A stretch of 64,000 bases of DNA from Cristatella mucedo (GCA_009760855.2 WPIO01000002.1:12870001-12934000), one strand, 5' to 3'; shown: positions 48,755-58,745, numbered from the stretch's first letter. Made by a program: numbers and translations. Notes: generated from the letters alone by a model not told the origin.

Positions 48755-51700
48755 TAGCACATACAGTGTCAGTACGCTTAAACACCCGCATGAATTAATT
48801 CACACGGACTAAGCAAATGCTGGGAGAGATAGGTGGGTTTGTAGCATCTTTAAAGTTTTTATCAATTTAAATGTTGTCAGGACGTTATTCGTGAGTGAGC
48901 TCCAGTTTCGGACTTTAGGACTAGAAGATCTGGTCAACAAAGGATTTGAAATTAGTTAGATGCATCGTGAAATTACATAAGTCAGAAGAGCAAGTGCTAC
49001 TGTCCGTAGCCTGATAAAAAACTGTTCTGGATGGTTAAGTAAGAGTGAAAGAAGAAAGAAATGTAATAGTGGGTCGTATAACCTTGAAGTCTGTACGTTG
49101 GTTTAAGGGAACCTAGGCTGGTCGGTGAGATGTGCAATGCGGGAGTAATGATGTTCAAGACGCAGACTACCCAGCCTGCAGAATTTTGCACTGACTTCTT
49201 GCGGCACAGTCTGATCGATCTGCAAGTGGTCAGTCGTGGCGTTGTAATGAGAATTGAACGAATGAATGGACTAGCTTGGCTGTGGTACCCGTATATAAGC
49301 AGGTCCGAGTTTTTGTAATTGAAAGCAAGTGAAAGCCTGTATTATTGGATGTGCAGCTGCTTTGCTCACACGCTGACGCCGCACTTTGTAAAAAAAGAGA
49401 AAAATCGTAGCTCTTTATTGTACTCAACACTGAAAAGGCTCCTGGATAATATTTCGCTTTAACAGCAACGCTCTAAACTGCTGATAGAACCTTGGCCGCA
49501 GCAGTGCAGTTTTGCCAATAGCCGTGATAGGCACTGAAAGAATTTGCAAAAAACAGCGTCAAAAAGTGTTGAGAGATAGAGCTTTCAGAGAGTCTCTATC
49601 CAAGTCCGCATGCCTGAGAAGGGTGCTCACACTCACAACAGTGCCGATCGCTTGGCCGTAACTTGACAAGGCGCCAAATTTTCTTAGTGCACTTCATGCG
49701 ACTTTTTTCAACGTCAATCCATAATTTCAATGCTCTTTGAGCAGGCTGAAGAGTTAACGGCTAAAGGCAACGAGTCGCTCGCCGAGTTGGAAATTTTGAA
49801 GAACGAGCAGCGGAAATGCGCTGAAGAACTAAGGTAAGAGATCGTACTAGCAATGGAAATTGTATTAAAATTTATTAATATCTCGTAAACCATGTACTAA
49901 CGACAAGGTTCAGGCTCTTTCTGTAATCGCTGATTCACAACTCATGGAGTGGTACAATCTGATTTGCCGTAAATGCAACGATGCAAGACAAGTTCCAGCT
50001 GTTAGCCCAAGTGAGTAGGTGCGTTGTGGTTATGCGTGTGCTCAGCCGCTCGCAACTCAGTAGAATGCATTCAAACTCGAAAGCTCGATTAAAGCTAAAC
50101 CTAGGGAAACGACAACGGCAGTGTGCAGGACAATGAAGTTTGTGAAGCCTTATGATAGTGACTCAACGCACCAATTACTTGACCCGTGAACGTACTTTGG
50201 CGCCCTTCAAGTTTTTGGTCATACAAGGTACTATGTTGGTACTATGTCCTGTCCAGTCGTAGCCTGGCGTTATTGTAGTAGCAATCTATGTACCGAGCGT
50301 GACCTTGATTTGCTGATTCACCGAACCACGAAGAATATAATTCAGTATTATTTCTTACAAGCGATTAAAGGTTTTTTGTATCCCATAAGGGATTGGGTTC
50401 AAGCGAGCGTTGCATAAATATTGAAATAAATGAGATAATGAAAAAACTAAAAAGAAACGTTATGGTGATCTAACTGCCTCAATTCATTTAGCGACACAAT
50501 AGCCTTCGTGGCTTGTAGTTGTCAATAAAAAATCGTCCCCTGAAGGACTCAAAAACACGACAAGAGTTGCGAAGATCAAGCATCTTGGCCATGGGCTAAT
50601 AATGCAGCAGTTTATTGTCAGGAAAGTGCTATTGTAGTTTCTGGGATAACTGCTTTGCTAAAACCGCAGCATATGTAATTGATATAATTTCTTAATAATG
50701 CGGGTGAAATACTTGAGAAGCTTGTACCCTTCAGCAGGGATTACGGGTAGTACTTGCAGCACTCATTAAAGCATGAGCATTGCACTGCTGACGTAGTAGG
50801 GGCAGCAGTAATCAAGAGTAACCATGTGTTAATATAAAAGTCCGCATCCTTAATGTAGAGCGGTCTATACCTCAGTCACAGAGAGCTGCATTCATTCACC
50901 ACTAACCAAAGCATACAACTAGAAGCCTCAAGTTCAACTGACCGGTTCAAAGCACTGAGAACAAATGAGTGAGTCACCACTGTAACAGATGTCCTGTCTA
51001 TGCTATACCAACCTTTGACGATGTCATATCTAGTTCGAACTGGCTACGATTAAGGAGTAGCTAATAATCTCAAACCGTGTCTTAATTTAACCAATCAAGC
51101 TGATCCATCTTTCAGCTTCTTGAGAGATTTGCTAGTATCGCGGTACTAAATCACAATTTCTTACCAACTAAAAATAACGCTTACAGAATCACTAAATCTG
51201 CCAAAATATCGTGTGACATCATGGAATAATTGCGAGGTAGTTTTCTAGTTTCGCATGTTTCGTTCTAGATCATGCAAAGACGAGGCCAAGGTACTGACTG
51301 AAAAGCTTTCAGATGCAGACAAAAATTCGACTCAATTAAAGAATCAGCTTGATTTGACCAGTCAAGAGTTAGAGCTGGAAAGAAATCGTCTTTCTATATG
51401 TCTTGAGGAAGCACGTCGACTATGGTCACAGGTGAGCCATTATTGTGAAACGCTTTAGTGCACGACCTCTGCAATAGTGCCTTGAATGATGCATTTGTGT
51501 GCAACACGTGACATAATCAGTTGAAGAGGCGGCAGCCGATCTAGCGGGACTAGAAGATTTTTATCGAAAAGAATTGCAAATATTGCCAGCGCGTCTTTTT
51601 GCAGGTTAATGAGAAGGACGAGACAATAAAAGAACTAGAAAAGAATATGGAAGACATTACAGATGCTGACAAGGAATGCATAAACAGACTTAAATCCAAA

Positions 51701-53872
51701 AGAGCTGCAGACAGGTAACCCTTGGCCTTTCGGATCTTCTTTCTTACCTTCACGAACCACTTCAGTGGCAGACTTTAAATTGCCATGCCCGTAATAGGTT
51801 CTTTTCTGTAGAAAGCTCTTAATTGAACAGGAGACCTCTTAATTTCCTTTGAGCTTACATTGTAGATGGCCTACTACTAGTGTTTCGCGTAAAAATGTTT
51901 TTGACCTCGCTTGAATTCTTAAGTCACTTTAGGCACAGAGCTATGGCTTGGAGGCGAGTGCGAGCCTCACATTATCCATGCGATGCGGACGAATTTGCCC
52001 TTTATAAGGTTGGAAACCTCTGTGCACGGAAGAACACCACTGCGAATGCGATCGGATCGCTTTGTCGTCTGCTTTGTTTTAGGGCTCACTTTGAACAAGC
52101 GAGAAAGAGGTTCAGGGAGAAGGTGGCTCTGCTCGAGACGCAGGCGAAGTGTCAAGATGCTGTCTTGAGCAAAACAAACGAGTACGCTCTAACCATGAGG
52201 GACAGACACGACAAGAAAGCGCAAGAGATTTGTGATTTGCGAAACAGGTGACAAGCATGCCCGTCGGGCAGGCATGCTGCACTTGCTGAGCTGGCGCATA
52301 GTCCTAAGCCGTTCAATCGGTGATGAGCTTCCTTCAATTTGAACTGTCATCCCAGAGGCGCTCGAGCTGTGCAGCCCAAAAGTCGGCAGCAACTCCCACG
52401 GCCGGCAGGATGGGGCTCGGAGAGGGCAGGGCGGCTTTAGCTCGCCAACCTGGGTCTGGCCGATGCGTTTGGGACTCTGCTTCACCTAACCAAACCAGTG
52501 GCAACTCGTCCTATCGCAAGTGGGCAGGCTTTTTCTTTTCTCAGGCGGACAGGTCTTTCCAGGTATCGTGGCTTTGTTAAGATCTTCAAGCACCACCGAG
52601 TTGAAAATGACAGAATTATTTGCCGAGGGCTACAGAGCTTGAGTAGGCATTCAACAGTAGCTCTTCAAAGTGTTTCTCCGAGTGAAGCGAACGATTTGTT
52701 GCAGGCGGTGACACGTAAGCAGGCCGAGCAGATGGCCGCCAGGGAGGAAGCAGTTCCGGGCTCTCCAAGTGTGAGTACCGGTCAGTTTTCGGAAGTGTTT
52801 CAAATGCTTTTGATGTGTATTAATTAGCTGCGATATTAATAATGGACGCACACCATTGCGGCGCAGGTTCAGGGCAGCTCGCCCGCAGACGGGACCATAT
52901 GGCTTAGAGGAAAGCAAGCAAGGCACTCCAGGCGATGCTGCCGCCCCCTCATCGCTGTACTTCCGGTCGGGTCTGCTGGGAATGGAGCCGAAATCTTTTG
53001 GAAACCTCCGAGAAAGGCGAAATTGGAAGCAGTTTGATGTAGCATCGGCTCTGTAGGCTGCTCAAGTGCAATGACCTGGTCAGGTGTAGTAAGCTGATCT
53101 TCGGTCATCGTGGGAGTGTCGCTGTCGCTCCGGTCCAGAAACGCCACCACTGCCGCAGGACCCAAATGTGTGACATTGTATGCACTTCAGCTTTTATGCC
53201 TCGCCCGGCGCGCCCAAGGTAGTCAGCCCGCTTATCGTGGATGGTCGGACTAACGAGCAGAAGCAGCAGCAGCAGGCCAGAACGGGTTTGCCGCCCACGG
53301 TGAGAACGATTGAGCTCAGTGTTAGATTTTCCGCTGGGGCCTTCATTTAATTGTCGTGTCCAGCGAACCAACTCTTGGATTTGGCTCACGAGGTAAATCT
53401 TTTTAGGCGTGTCAAAGGAGACGCGCTGAGCGGCGGCGAGCCGTTGGCATGCTGTTTCAGCTTCGCCGGGTGCAGGCGATTTTTCTAGAGCTCAGGCACT
53501 CCTGAAACGGAGAGTAAGCATTTTGTCGAGGAGCGAACACATTGTTACGGGTTACCTTCTCGGACAGAGCCATGATTTTGTACCACGCCGCACCTGTCAT
53601 TCGATGTTTTGTCCTTAAGTCAAAGCATGATTCCCTCAGACTGACATACGATCGAGTTGAGATGGGCTCCCACTATTTCGATAGAAATGTGACTTCAGTG
53701 TCTCTTGTGAAACTGCGGCATTCTTATAAACCACTTATTTGAATGCAAACTTGGCTGGAAGTTATGGAAAGCGGCATTTCGTTTACATGAGATTAAAAAT
53801 AAACATCTTTTTTTTAGGATTGCGGAAGCTGAAGAGAAGTTGAAAGAGTTTGGGAGTCAGAAATCGCTGTAA
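41052..53872 (+). CDS. coiled-coil protein gene, copy B (at least 16 candidate exons)
   Basis: Second copy of the gene at 8333-19839. Exons 1-13 total 1575 bases, exactly 525 codons in one open frame if the copy A exon boundaries are used. The protein is a long charged helix with a short Ser-rich N-terminus, then Q-rich and Arg-rich C-terminal candidate exons, a stop at 53870 and AATAAA at 53909. Unlike copy A, exon 13 is open here and has a GTGAGT donor. However, the bases before exons 2 and 9 read AA where copy A has AG, so normal splicing would skip or misjoin them. No function is recognised; a structural role at centrosome, cilium or cytoskeleton is only a guess from the coiled coil. Confidence 0.8.
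41440..41625 (+). CDS. copy B exon 2, acceptor AG missing
   Basis: SDLMAASIINDKIM..LYRQAE, 186 bases as in copy A, GTGTGT donor kept. The preceding bases are GACTGCGTAA, so the AG of copy A is AA. The internal ATG at 41449 could be a start instead. Confidence 0.6.
42294..42476 (+). CDS. copy B exon 3, coiled coil
   Basis: ADVVQMHKVIMKQREEHEDE..LENQRILK between CTATTGCAG and GTACGT. Confidence 0.85.
42837..42925 (+). mobile_element. 3' tail module in copy B intron
   Basis: TTTGCAGCAAATGTAAAGGG, GAGATTCAGTTGTCTGAGGG and a short ATT tail. Partner of 10291-10385. Confidence 0.75.
43030..43074 (+). CDS. copy B exon 4
   Basis: DNEDLKESLLRKDQA between TTGGCAG and GTGAGC. Confidence 0.8.
43500..43870 (-). 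mobile_element. LINE RT remnant, minus strand (copy B intron)
   Basis: On the minus strand, VQLGLSAVSAVALTL stands where VQNAAARLV is usual, followed by CQITPYTDLCL (usual HITP.L..L) and IKFGIPILSLNF. The left part is shared with copy A (11470-11705), the right part lies in a copy B-only insertion. A related fragment lies at 63545-63960. Confidence 0.55.
43737..44822. other. about 1.1 kb present only in copy B
   Basis: Copy A goes from CTCTAGGCTAGTTCTGG straight to GTTAATATCTACTCAGG at 11693-11730. The extra DNA holds part of the LINE remnant above and short ORFs of no recognisable family. Confidence 0.6.
45328..45423 (+). CDS. copy B exon 5
   Basis: EEIKNLNTMLAVANTK..AKETSYK, phase 0; two residues differ from copy A. 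Confidence 0.85.
45893..46168 (-). mobile_element. full-length SINE insertion specific to copy B
   Basis: Copy A reads TATAATATTGTGCTGCTG without interruption at 12765. In copy B about 275 bp sits between TATAATATT and AATATTGTGCTG, giving a possible short target duplication AATATT. On the minus strand the order is GTGAAGCGCCTG..AAGTTCTCTTGGGGCGC module, box A (CTCTAGGTAAGGCGGTTGC), box B (GGGTTTGATTCCTGCGG), body, then a (TTTA)n tail. Confidence 0.85.
46545..46655 (-). mobile_element. degenerate SINE, minus strand (copy B)
   Basis: Partner of 13090-13200. Confidence 0.5.
46744..46842 (+). CDS. copy B exon 6
   Basis: ETVENVSTKIKERL..ANSLPE between TTATTGTAG and GTAAGG. Confidence 0.85.
47375..47413. 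repeat. TA microsatellite (copy B only)
   Basis: About 38 bases of (TA)n; copy A has mixed AT-rich sequence at 13900-13960. Confidence 0.9.
47630..47805 (+). mobile_element. tRNA-like SINE (copy B)
   Basis: Partner of 14150-14335, with CTCTCGGGGTCGAGTGCTG as the box B-like part. Confidence 0.6.
48365..48430 (+). CDS. copy B exon 7
   Basis: AAEMLFQATEKLQTDN..LTRK between GCATAG and GTGAGT. Confidence 0.85.
48700..48753. repeat. (TG)n microsatellite (copy B)
   Basis: Nearly pure (TG)n of about 48 bases after a short (TA)n. Confidence 0.95.
49745..49833 (+). CDS. copy B exon 8
   Basis: AEELTAKGNESLAELEI..CAEEL, phase 2 end, GTAAGA donor. The second half differs more from copy A than other exons do. 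Confidence 0.8.
49901..50010 (+). CDS. copy B exon 9, acceptor AG missing
   Basis: The frame DKVQALSVIADSQLMEWYN..PAVSP and the GTGAGT donor are kept, but CATGTACTAA stands where copy A has CATGTACTAG. A cryptic AG seven bases in would shift the frame to a stop. Confidence 0.6.
50378..50988. mobile_element. about 610 bp insertion specific to copy B (intron 9)
   Basis: Copy A runs from TTTTTTTGGCATCC to AGATGTCCTGTCTATGC without it. It holds a SINE-like minus-strand part (GGCTTGTAGTTGTCAATAAA near 50511) and a repeat also found at 31925-32140. No ORF of note. Confidence 0.7.
51280..51431 (+). CDS. copy B exon 10
   Basis: EAKVLTEKLSDADKNSTQLK..ARRLWSQ, GTGAGC donor. Three base changes from copy A in about 250 bases around it. 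Confidence 0.8.
51605..51714 (+). CDS. copy B exon 11
   Basis: VNEKDETIKELEKNMED..KRAAD between TTTTTGCAG and GTAACC. Confidence 0.85.
52083..52247 (+). CDS. copy B exon 12
   Basis: AHFEQARKRFREKVALLETQ..EICDLRN between TTTGTTTTAG and GTGACA. Confidence 0.85.
52545..52770 (+). CDS. copy B exon 13, open
   Basis: After TTTTCTCAG: RTGLSRYRGFVKIFKHHRVE, then SVSPSEANDLLQAV and KQAEQMAAREEAVPGSPS before GTGAGT. Seventy-five codons open in the frame set by exon 12; basic first half, helical second half. Confidence 0.65.
53191..53299 (+). CDS. copy B Q-rich exon
   Basis: FYASPGAPKVVSPLIVDG..NEQKQQQQ..GLPPT between TGCACTTCAG and GTGAGA; one CAG more than copy A. The upstream join is unresolved. 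Confidence 0.5.
53407..53469 (+). CDS. copy B basic exon
   Basis: ACQRRRAERRRAVGMLFQLR after CTTTTTAG, in phase with the Q-rich exon; candidate donor GTGCAG. It does not fit the phase of the terminal exon. Confidence 0.45.
53818..53872 (+). CDS. copy B terminal exon
   Basis: IAEAEEKLKEFGSQKSL and TAA after TTTTTTTTAG. Confidence 0.7.
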
Positions 53873-53908
53873 TTTATATCTGAAAATGTGCAAACATTCT
53901 TTTTTCTT

Positions 53909-53914
53909 AATAAA
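53909..53914 (+). terminator. poly(A) signal, copy B
   Basis: AATAAA in TTCTTAATAAACTTGTTCAG. Confidence 0.7.
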
Positions 53915-54439
53915 CTTGTTCAGCCACGCGAATCCTTTGAATGCCTATCCGAATTATTTTCATTTGACATTGCGTCGTTATTTGCATTACAAAGGAATTA
54001 GGAGTGAACAATAGAGGGTAAACGTAATCGTACTGTGGGTTCGTTTTTTAACGGGTCAATTAGTCAGGCGCGACCGAGAGAGACCTGCAGAAGTGAGACC
54101 ATAACCCTGACGCGGTAGATGATAATAACTACAGTAGATTATGATGGATGCTTTTGATAACAAATGTCGCGTGCGTCGGCATACGTTTGCTTTAAGTCTT
54201 ATTAGTACTATGTCAGTAAACCTCCTAATATCATGGTCCCCGTGATTGTATCCAAGCATACAAAAAGTATGCAAATGGACCAACAGCGACGCGATTTCAC
54301 GTGATGCGAGTCGTCGATTTATCGTATTTCCCATAGGCTTTCGACAATTGAATAAATCTCACGCACACGCCATGGAACGATCATCGGCCACGATTATGCT
54401 TGTATCGAAATGCAGATTTTTTAGCGCTTCAGAGAAAAT

Positions 54440-54950
54440 TTTGTAATAATACTTTCTAAAGCTCCCTAGGATAATTGAATCTCTCTCAGGGCACTTTGCA
54501 TGTGTTGTACAAAAAAAAAGACAAAATGATTTGAGGTAACACACATAGTATCAACAATCATAGCAGGGCTAAAGATGACATGACCAGTCAGCAGGCATAA
54601 GCATACAAAGTAAAAATCACAAGAATCCACTAAATGGTATGATTAATAGGTGCATATTTAGCTTCTTTTTAAATGTCAAGTCAGGGGATGTCGTGACGTC
54701 AGCCTGAAGTGACTTCCGGCTTTAAGAGTTAGCGTACTAAAGGCGTGGTCTCCAAATAATTTGAGGTGTATACAAGGTATAGCTAAATTATTTGAGTAAA
54801 AAAAGCCACTGGTATGATGCTTAGCCTGGTAGGGGAAAAGTTTTGACAAGTAGAATCTGGAGTCAGAGAACAAAAAACTTAAATTTGAGTGACATAAAGC
54901 AATGAAATTGGCTATAAACTCCTTCAGAATGTTGGGAACCAACTGAGTAA
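54440..54950 (-). mobile_element. CR1/L2-like LINE 3' end with the shared tail (unit B)
   Basis: On the minus strand: KLFGDHAFSTLTLKAGSHF (usual FGDRAFS..AP.LWNSLP), then SFKKKLN-like, then a 3' region ending CATGCAAAGTGCCCTGAGAG, AGATTCAATTATCCTAGGGA, GCTTTAGAAAGTATTATTAC. This last part is the same module found at the 3' end of the SINEs, so it directly ties the module to a LINE. Confidence 0.75.
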
Positions 54951-54954
54951 CTCG

Positions 54955-55270
54955 CTTCCACAGTTCTTATGCAACGGCATATATTCTTCTGCTGCTGTCT
55001 ATAGCACATCCTTTCCAGCCGTCCTGACATGCTACTTCCATGCCACTCATTTCTTCAACTGCCCTCCTGACCTAGATACGCTTCTCACTGTCTCTTTGTT
55101 GTGTGAGATTAAGTGTGTTCGCTACTGTATAGTCATCACAAACCGCTTCAGCTTTGAGTTTTCTACTGAAGGATTTTCAGCGTAAGATCTATTGTAGTCT
55201 CTTTGTGGCGTTTTGGAGTTACAGACAAAGAAACGTTATACATGACGTAAACGTATTGAACGGCAACTGA
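54955..55270 (+). mobile_element. second LINE family 3' end, plus strand (unit B)
   Basis: Partner of 20995-21315; ends at GTTTTGGAGTTACAGACAAA. Confidence 0.65.
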
Positions 55271-55323
55271 GGCCTATATCAGAAGTCATCCCGTTTCCCT
55301 TAGTAACATAAAGGCTCTGATGA

Positions 55324-55660
55324 ATGAGCTGCTACAGCAGATGTGACAATGCAGAAGGTAGTAGCCTCTATGCCTGGCCAGATAAAGGAAGCTATGGGGC
55401 GTACGAATCGAAGCCCCGATCGCAATCACGTTTAAATTTAGTGAGAGGAACGGTAAAAATATCGAGGAGCGGATGGCTCAAAAGCGCGGCCTTGAGGAGT
55501 GAGGGCAGCAAATAGGTCGCCTGGTGAAAGGGTGTGGAGCGAACGTCCTGCCAGAGAGACGATCGAAAATTCAACTAAATGCACGACAGGGAGTCGGTAA
55601 AGGTCAGACAGCAGCAGCAGCAGCACACGTGATGCTATGAGGCAGCCACTCCATCGCCGT
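55324..55660 (+). other. unit B right-end ORF region
   Basis: Partner of 21385-21710 with a shorter CAG/GCA run. Frames differ by a few substitutions and indels, and one Gln/Glu-rich frame is broken here by a TGA near 55500. Confidence 0.3.
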
Positions 55661-55973
55661 CAGACAAAGTCTGCCGTTCTGCCAACGTCTGCACTAGCTG
55701 CAGCCAATTAAGGGCATAGAACAAGTATCGGAAAAGATTATCACCTTGCTTACCGTCACTTTTTTGGTAATATAGCTTGTAGTATTTAGTAAACGAGCCT
55801 CTATCTCATCCGTTTAGTTCTACCGGCTTATGTCAATTAACACCTGGTTTTTCCTAAAATGCTATTGAGAGGCAATAAGTATCCGGGAGCCGGATTTTGC
55901 TGCGATCGTGATCAATTTATCAGGATAACGGCATCAGATTAGCCCATAAAAGCATGTCTTCAGTCGGCTCATA

Positions 55974-56247
55974 CGGCAGCGTTTGTTCATACAGCTGTGT
56001 AAGTCTGCAATGCCGGTAGTGAGCATAGCTGGCTGTTCATGGTCACCAGCGTGTGTTTATATTAAAGTTGAATAAACACGTTTTTAGTTATCCTTCCATT
56101 TAAACTTTTTCTTTCTAATCCCTAAATACTAAACTCTAAACCTCTCAGACCTAAACTCAACATGGATGCTGGCGACCATCTTGAACAGCCTGCAATGAGC
56201 TCTGTGCCCATAGTAGACCTACTCGGCTGTATGAACAAATGTAGCCG
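55974..56247. mobile_element. inverted-repeat (MITE-like) element
   Basis: The left end (GTTTGTTCATACAGCTGTGT at 55981) and the reverse complement of the right end (TTTGTTCATACAGCCGAGTA) match for about 75 bp, continuing to GGCTGTTCA and a GGTCRCCAGC motif on both sides. The interior is AT-rich with CTAAAC repeats and no ORF. Related ends occur at 30990-31275. Confidence 0.8.
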
Positions 56248-56439
56248 TATTAGCTGCTTCAATAACCGTCTATTTATCTAGCTCACGCAGTGCCCCTCGA
56301 GCACAACAGCATTTAGGCCTTCTAGCCATCTCGGTTTGGCTCGGAGGTTAGGTCAATGGCAGAGCCGCGGTAGGCGGCATGGGGGCAATTGGTCCTACCC
56401 TGCAGTATGGCGGAGAACAGACATTTACCCCCTGGACGT

Positions 56440-56512
56440 TCCACCCCCCCCCGAAAATTCCCCCCCCCGACATTTCCCTCTGAGGTAGGAAATTCCCCAT
56501 CCCCCCCCGATA
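56440..56512. repeat. poly-C runs
   Basis: Four runs of 8-10 C separated by GAAAATTC, GACATTTCCCTCTGAGG and GGAAATTCCCCAT. The minus strand would be able to form G-quadruplexes. Confidence 0.9.
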
Positions 56513-56695
56513 TATGGTTTAGGGTTTAGGGTTTTGTGTTTAGGGATTTAGAGTTTTCAGGGTTTAGGGTTTAGAGCTTAGGGCTTTTAGGGTTCAGGGT
56601 TCAGTGTTTAGGGTTTAGGGTTTTAGGGTTTAGGATTTAGGGTTTTAGGGTTTAGTGTTTAGAGTTTAGGTTTGATGTCTTAGGGCTTAGGGCGG
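56513..56695 (+). repeat. degenerate TTTAGGG telomere-like array
   Basis: About 25 variants of TTTAGGG/TTTTAGGG, TTCAGGG and TTTAGAG in direct orientation, beginning GGTTTAGGGTTTAGGGTTTT and ending GCTTAGGGCGGAC. It is an interstitial array, not a chromosome end, as ordinary sequence follows. Confidence 0.85.
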
Positions 56696-57061
56696 ACTGC
56701 GCCACCGCCACCTAAATCCACCCTTGCTGGTATTTTGTGCTTTAATTAGTGCGTATTAGGGCATAACTAAGTCTCTTGAACTCGAGTTATACTCAGTAGA
56801 CCTCTGAGGCTTAGCGCTCATTTGCAGAAACTCGTAAAACGCCGTAACGGGCGCCTGCTTTGACGGGTACGAACACGTGCATGGCGGCGTTGAGCGGGAC
56901 CGAACTCCTGCGGAACCGAACTGTGTAGCTCGCCGCTGCCGCAGCCGCTGCAACCACCGTGGCCGCTGCTCGCTGCTCCATTAGAAAGCATCCTTCCAAT
57001 CCATCTATGCCTCTAATTATACCGAGTTGATTTCATTTTAATAGAGAGTGAACTTCATTTG

Positions 57062-57190
<129 letters not shown>

Positions 57191-57229
57191 ATTCTTAGTT
57201 ATACATTCATCAACGTAGGGGGAAATGTC

Positions 57230-58060
57230 CTACAACCAGCGGGGCAGATACCTGGGCCACCTCCTATTCTTGTAGCTGAGTTCCCGGGGTCAAAGGCTAG
57301 TTCCCGCCAAACCCCGCCATACTCCGGCCACAATGCCGCTCGCCATGCCGCTGAGCTAGGGTAAGACGAGTGGCGGTCAGGTTAAACCTCTTTATAATAA
57401 CGCATGCGCCAACAACAGGGGAACTAAACAAGTCTACAGGGAGGGTCCTAAACAAAGCACACTATAGGGGCACAAGACGACGCAGCAAGCGCCAACAAAC
57501 GTGTCAGTTGGTCAGTCGGCTTCCGAAGTCCTGTCGTTGTACCGACTCCGAATCCAACAGTACGAGCGTACGCCGTTCAAAACCTGGCTGGCTGAGTAAC
57601 TGCTTGGCTAGTCCGAGTCGACAACCACCACAGTCGAGAGCTTCCACCGCAAGACGCCAACACACGGGGGGGGTCACGAACATGCTACACGGGGAACGCG
57701 GAATATACAAGTCTCAACAACGAGTGTGTTATCCAGCTCCACTCGGGCCTTTGGCACTCGTCGCCTTGCGTGCATGGCCGCATCGCCGGTGCACGCCTGA
57801 ACGAATCCAGGTGCATAACTCGGCTAGACCGGGAGCCTCCAACACCACGACTTACTCGGCCAACTTCTCCTACCCAAGAGCCCTGGTGACCTCTCGTCAC
57901 CGCACATCCGGCAACGCCGTAGGTCCGACCCCGGCTTAGCCGGTGCTGGCACCAGACGGCTGTAATGAGGGTTCATTACAGCCGTCTGGTACCAGCCAAC
58001 CGAGCCTAGCCTGGGTACATTCTTACGCCCTCTGACCGTGACCAATGACAAAGTTACGTC
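57230..58060. other. GC-rich island, function unknown
   Basis: Clearly richer in G+C than its surroundings. A 189-codon frame on + (57370-57939) and several on - are open, as expected by chance in GC-rich DNA, and none resembles a known family. On the minus strand ATTATAAAGAGG near 57390 could be a TATA box, with C-rich sequence downstream. It could be a promoter/CpG island, an LTR, or part of an unrecognised element. Confidence 0.35.
57945..57996. repeat. long near-perfect palindrome (hairpin)
   Basis: ACCAGACGGCTGTAATGA (57951-57968) and its exact reverse complement (57973-57990) are separated by GGGT. With one mismatch the arms extend to 24 bases each. It stands at the right edge of the GC-rich island. 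Confidence 0.95.
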
Positions 58061-58334
58061 TTAAATCCACTCGATGAGCAACCGCCGAGTTCGTGTCAAA
58101 TAACTTGTGACTTTTCGCTATAATTACTCGTTAATTGGGGTCTAGCCCCTACATTAAAATTTTGTGGTTTTGCATGTACTGCCCCTTATGGGTAGATGAA
58201 AATACTACTTGCCAAATATTAGTTACATGCTAAAGTTGCCAGTTTTCGCAAAGCTGTGAGCCAATTTTCCGCCTAAACAGAATACGTAAAAGTGGTATTT
58301 CTAAAGCTACAAGCGAGATCGCAATCATATCATT

Positions 58335-58600
58335 TCCTATCACGTATCTCAGCCTGTAATTCCACAAAGCCACACACGCAATGTGGGTATCACGCAAGAA
58401 AGTTTTCTATTCCACCCTTAAAGCCCGAGAGTCTTTCGGTGTGCATTCGGTAGTTAACTGGCTAAATCTCATGCAACGGAGATCAACTGAGAAGCATAGC
58501 AGAATCAGGAGGGCAGTTAAGGTAGTAGCATGGAAGTAGTAGCTCAGGGTGACTGGAAAGGGTGTGTCGATGCCAAGGTCCTTTTGCAGCAAATGTAAAA
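58335..58600 (-). mobile_element. second LINE family 3' end, minus strand
   Basis: On the minus strand: ACCCTGAGCTACTACTTCC, AACTGCCCTCCTGATTCTG, CTTTGTGGAATTACAGGCTG. Same order as at 59280-59715, ending at about 58335. Confidence 0.65.
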
Positions 58601-58745
58601 CGCTTAGGAAGAGATTGAGTTCTCTGAGGGCGCTTTATCAATTGCATTATTATTATTACTATTATTATTATTAACGACCGAGGCCAAGGTCAGTGTTATC
58701 AACACCCGAGGTTCATGGGCTCGAGCCCTGTGCCCTAGGCGAAGC
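58578..58745 (+). mobile_element. 3' tail module followed by a tRNA-like SINE segment
   Basis: TTTGCAGCAAATGTAAAACG, GAGATTGAGTTCTCTGAGGG, CGCTTTATCAATTGCATT and (ATT)n at 58578-58672. Then CGAGGCCAAGGTCAGTGTTA and GTTCATGGGCTCGAGCCCTG (box B-like) at 58678-58735, belonging to another SINE copy. Confidence 0.7.

Noticed and set aside
57370-57939. 189-codon ORF, longest in the window
   Set aside because: GC-rich DNA with open frames on both strands, low-complexity composition and no motif; kept only as part of the GC-rich island.
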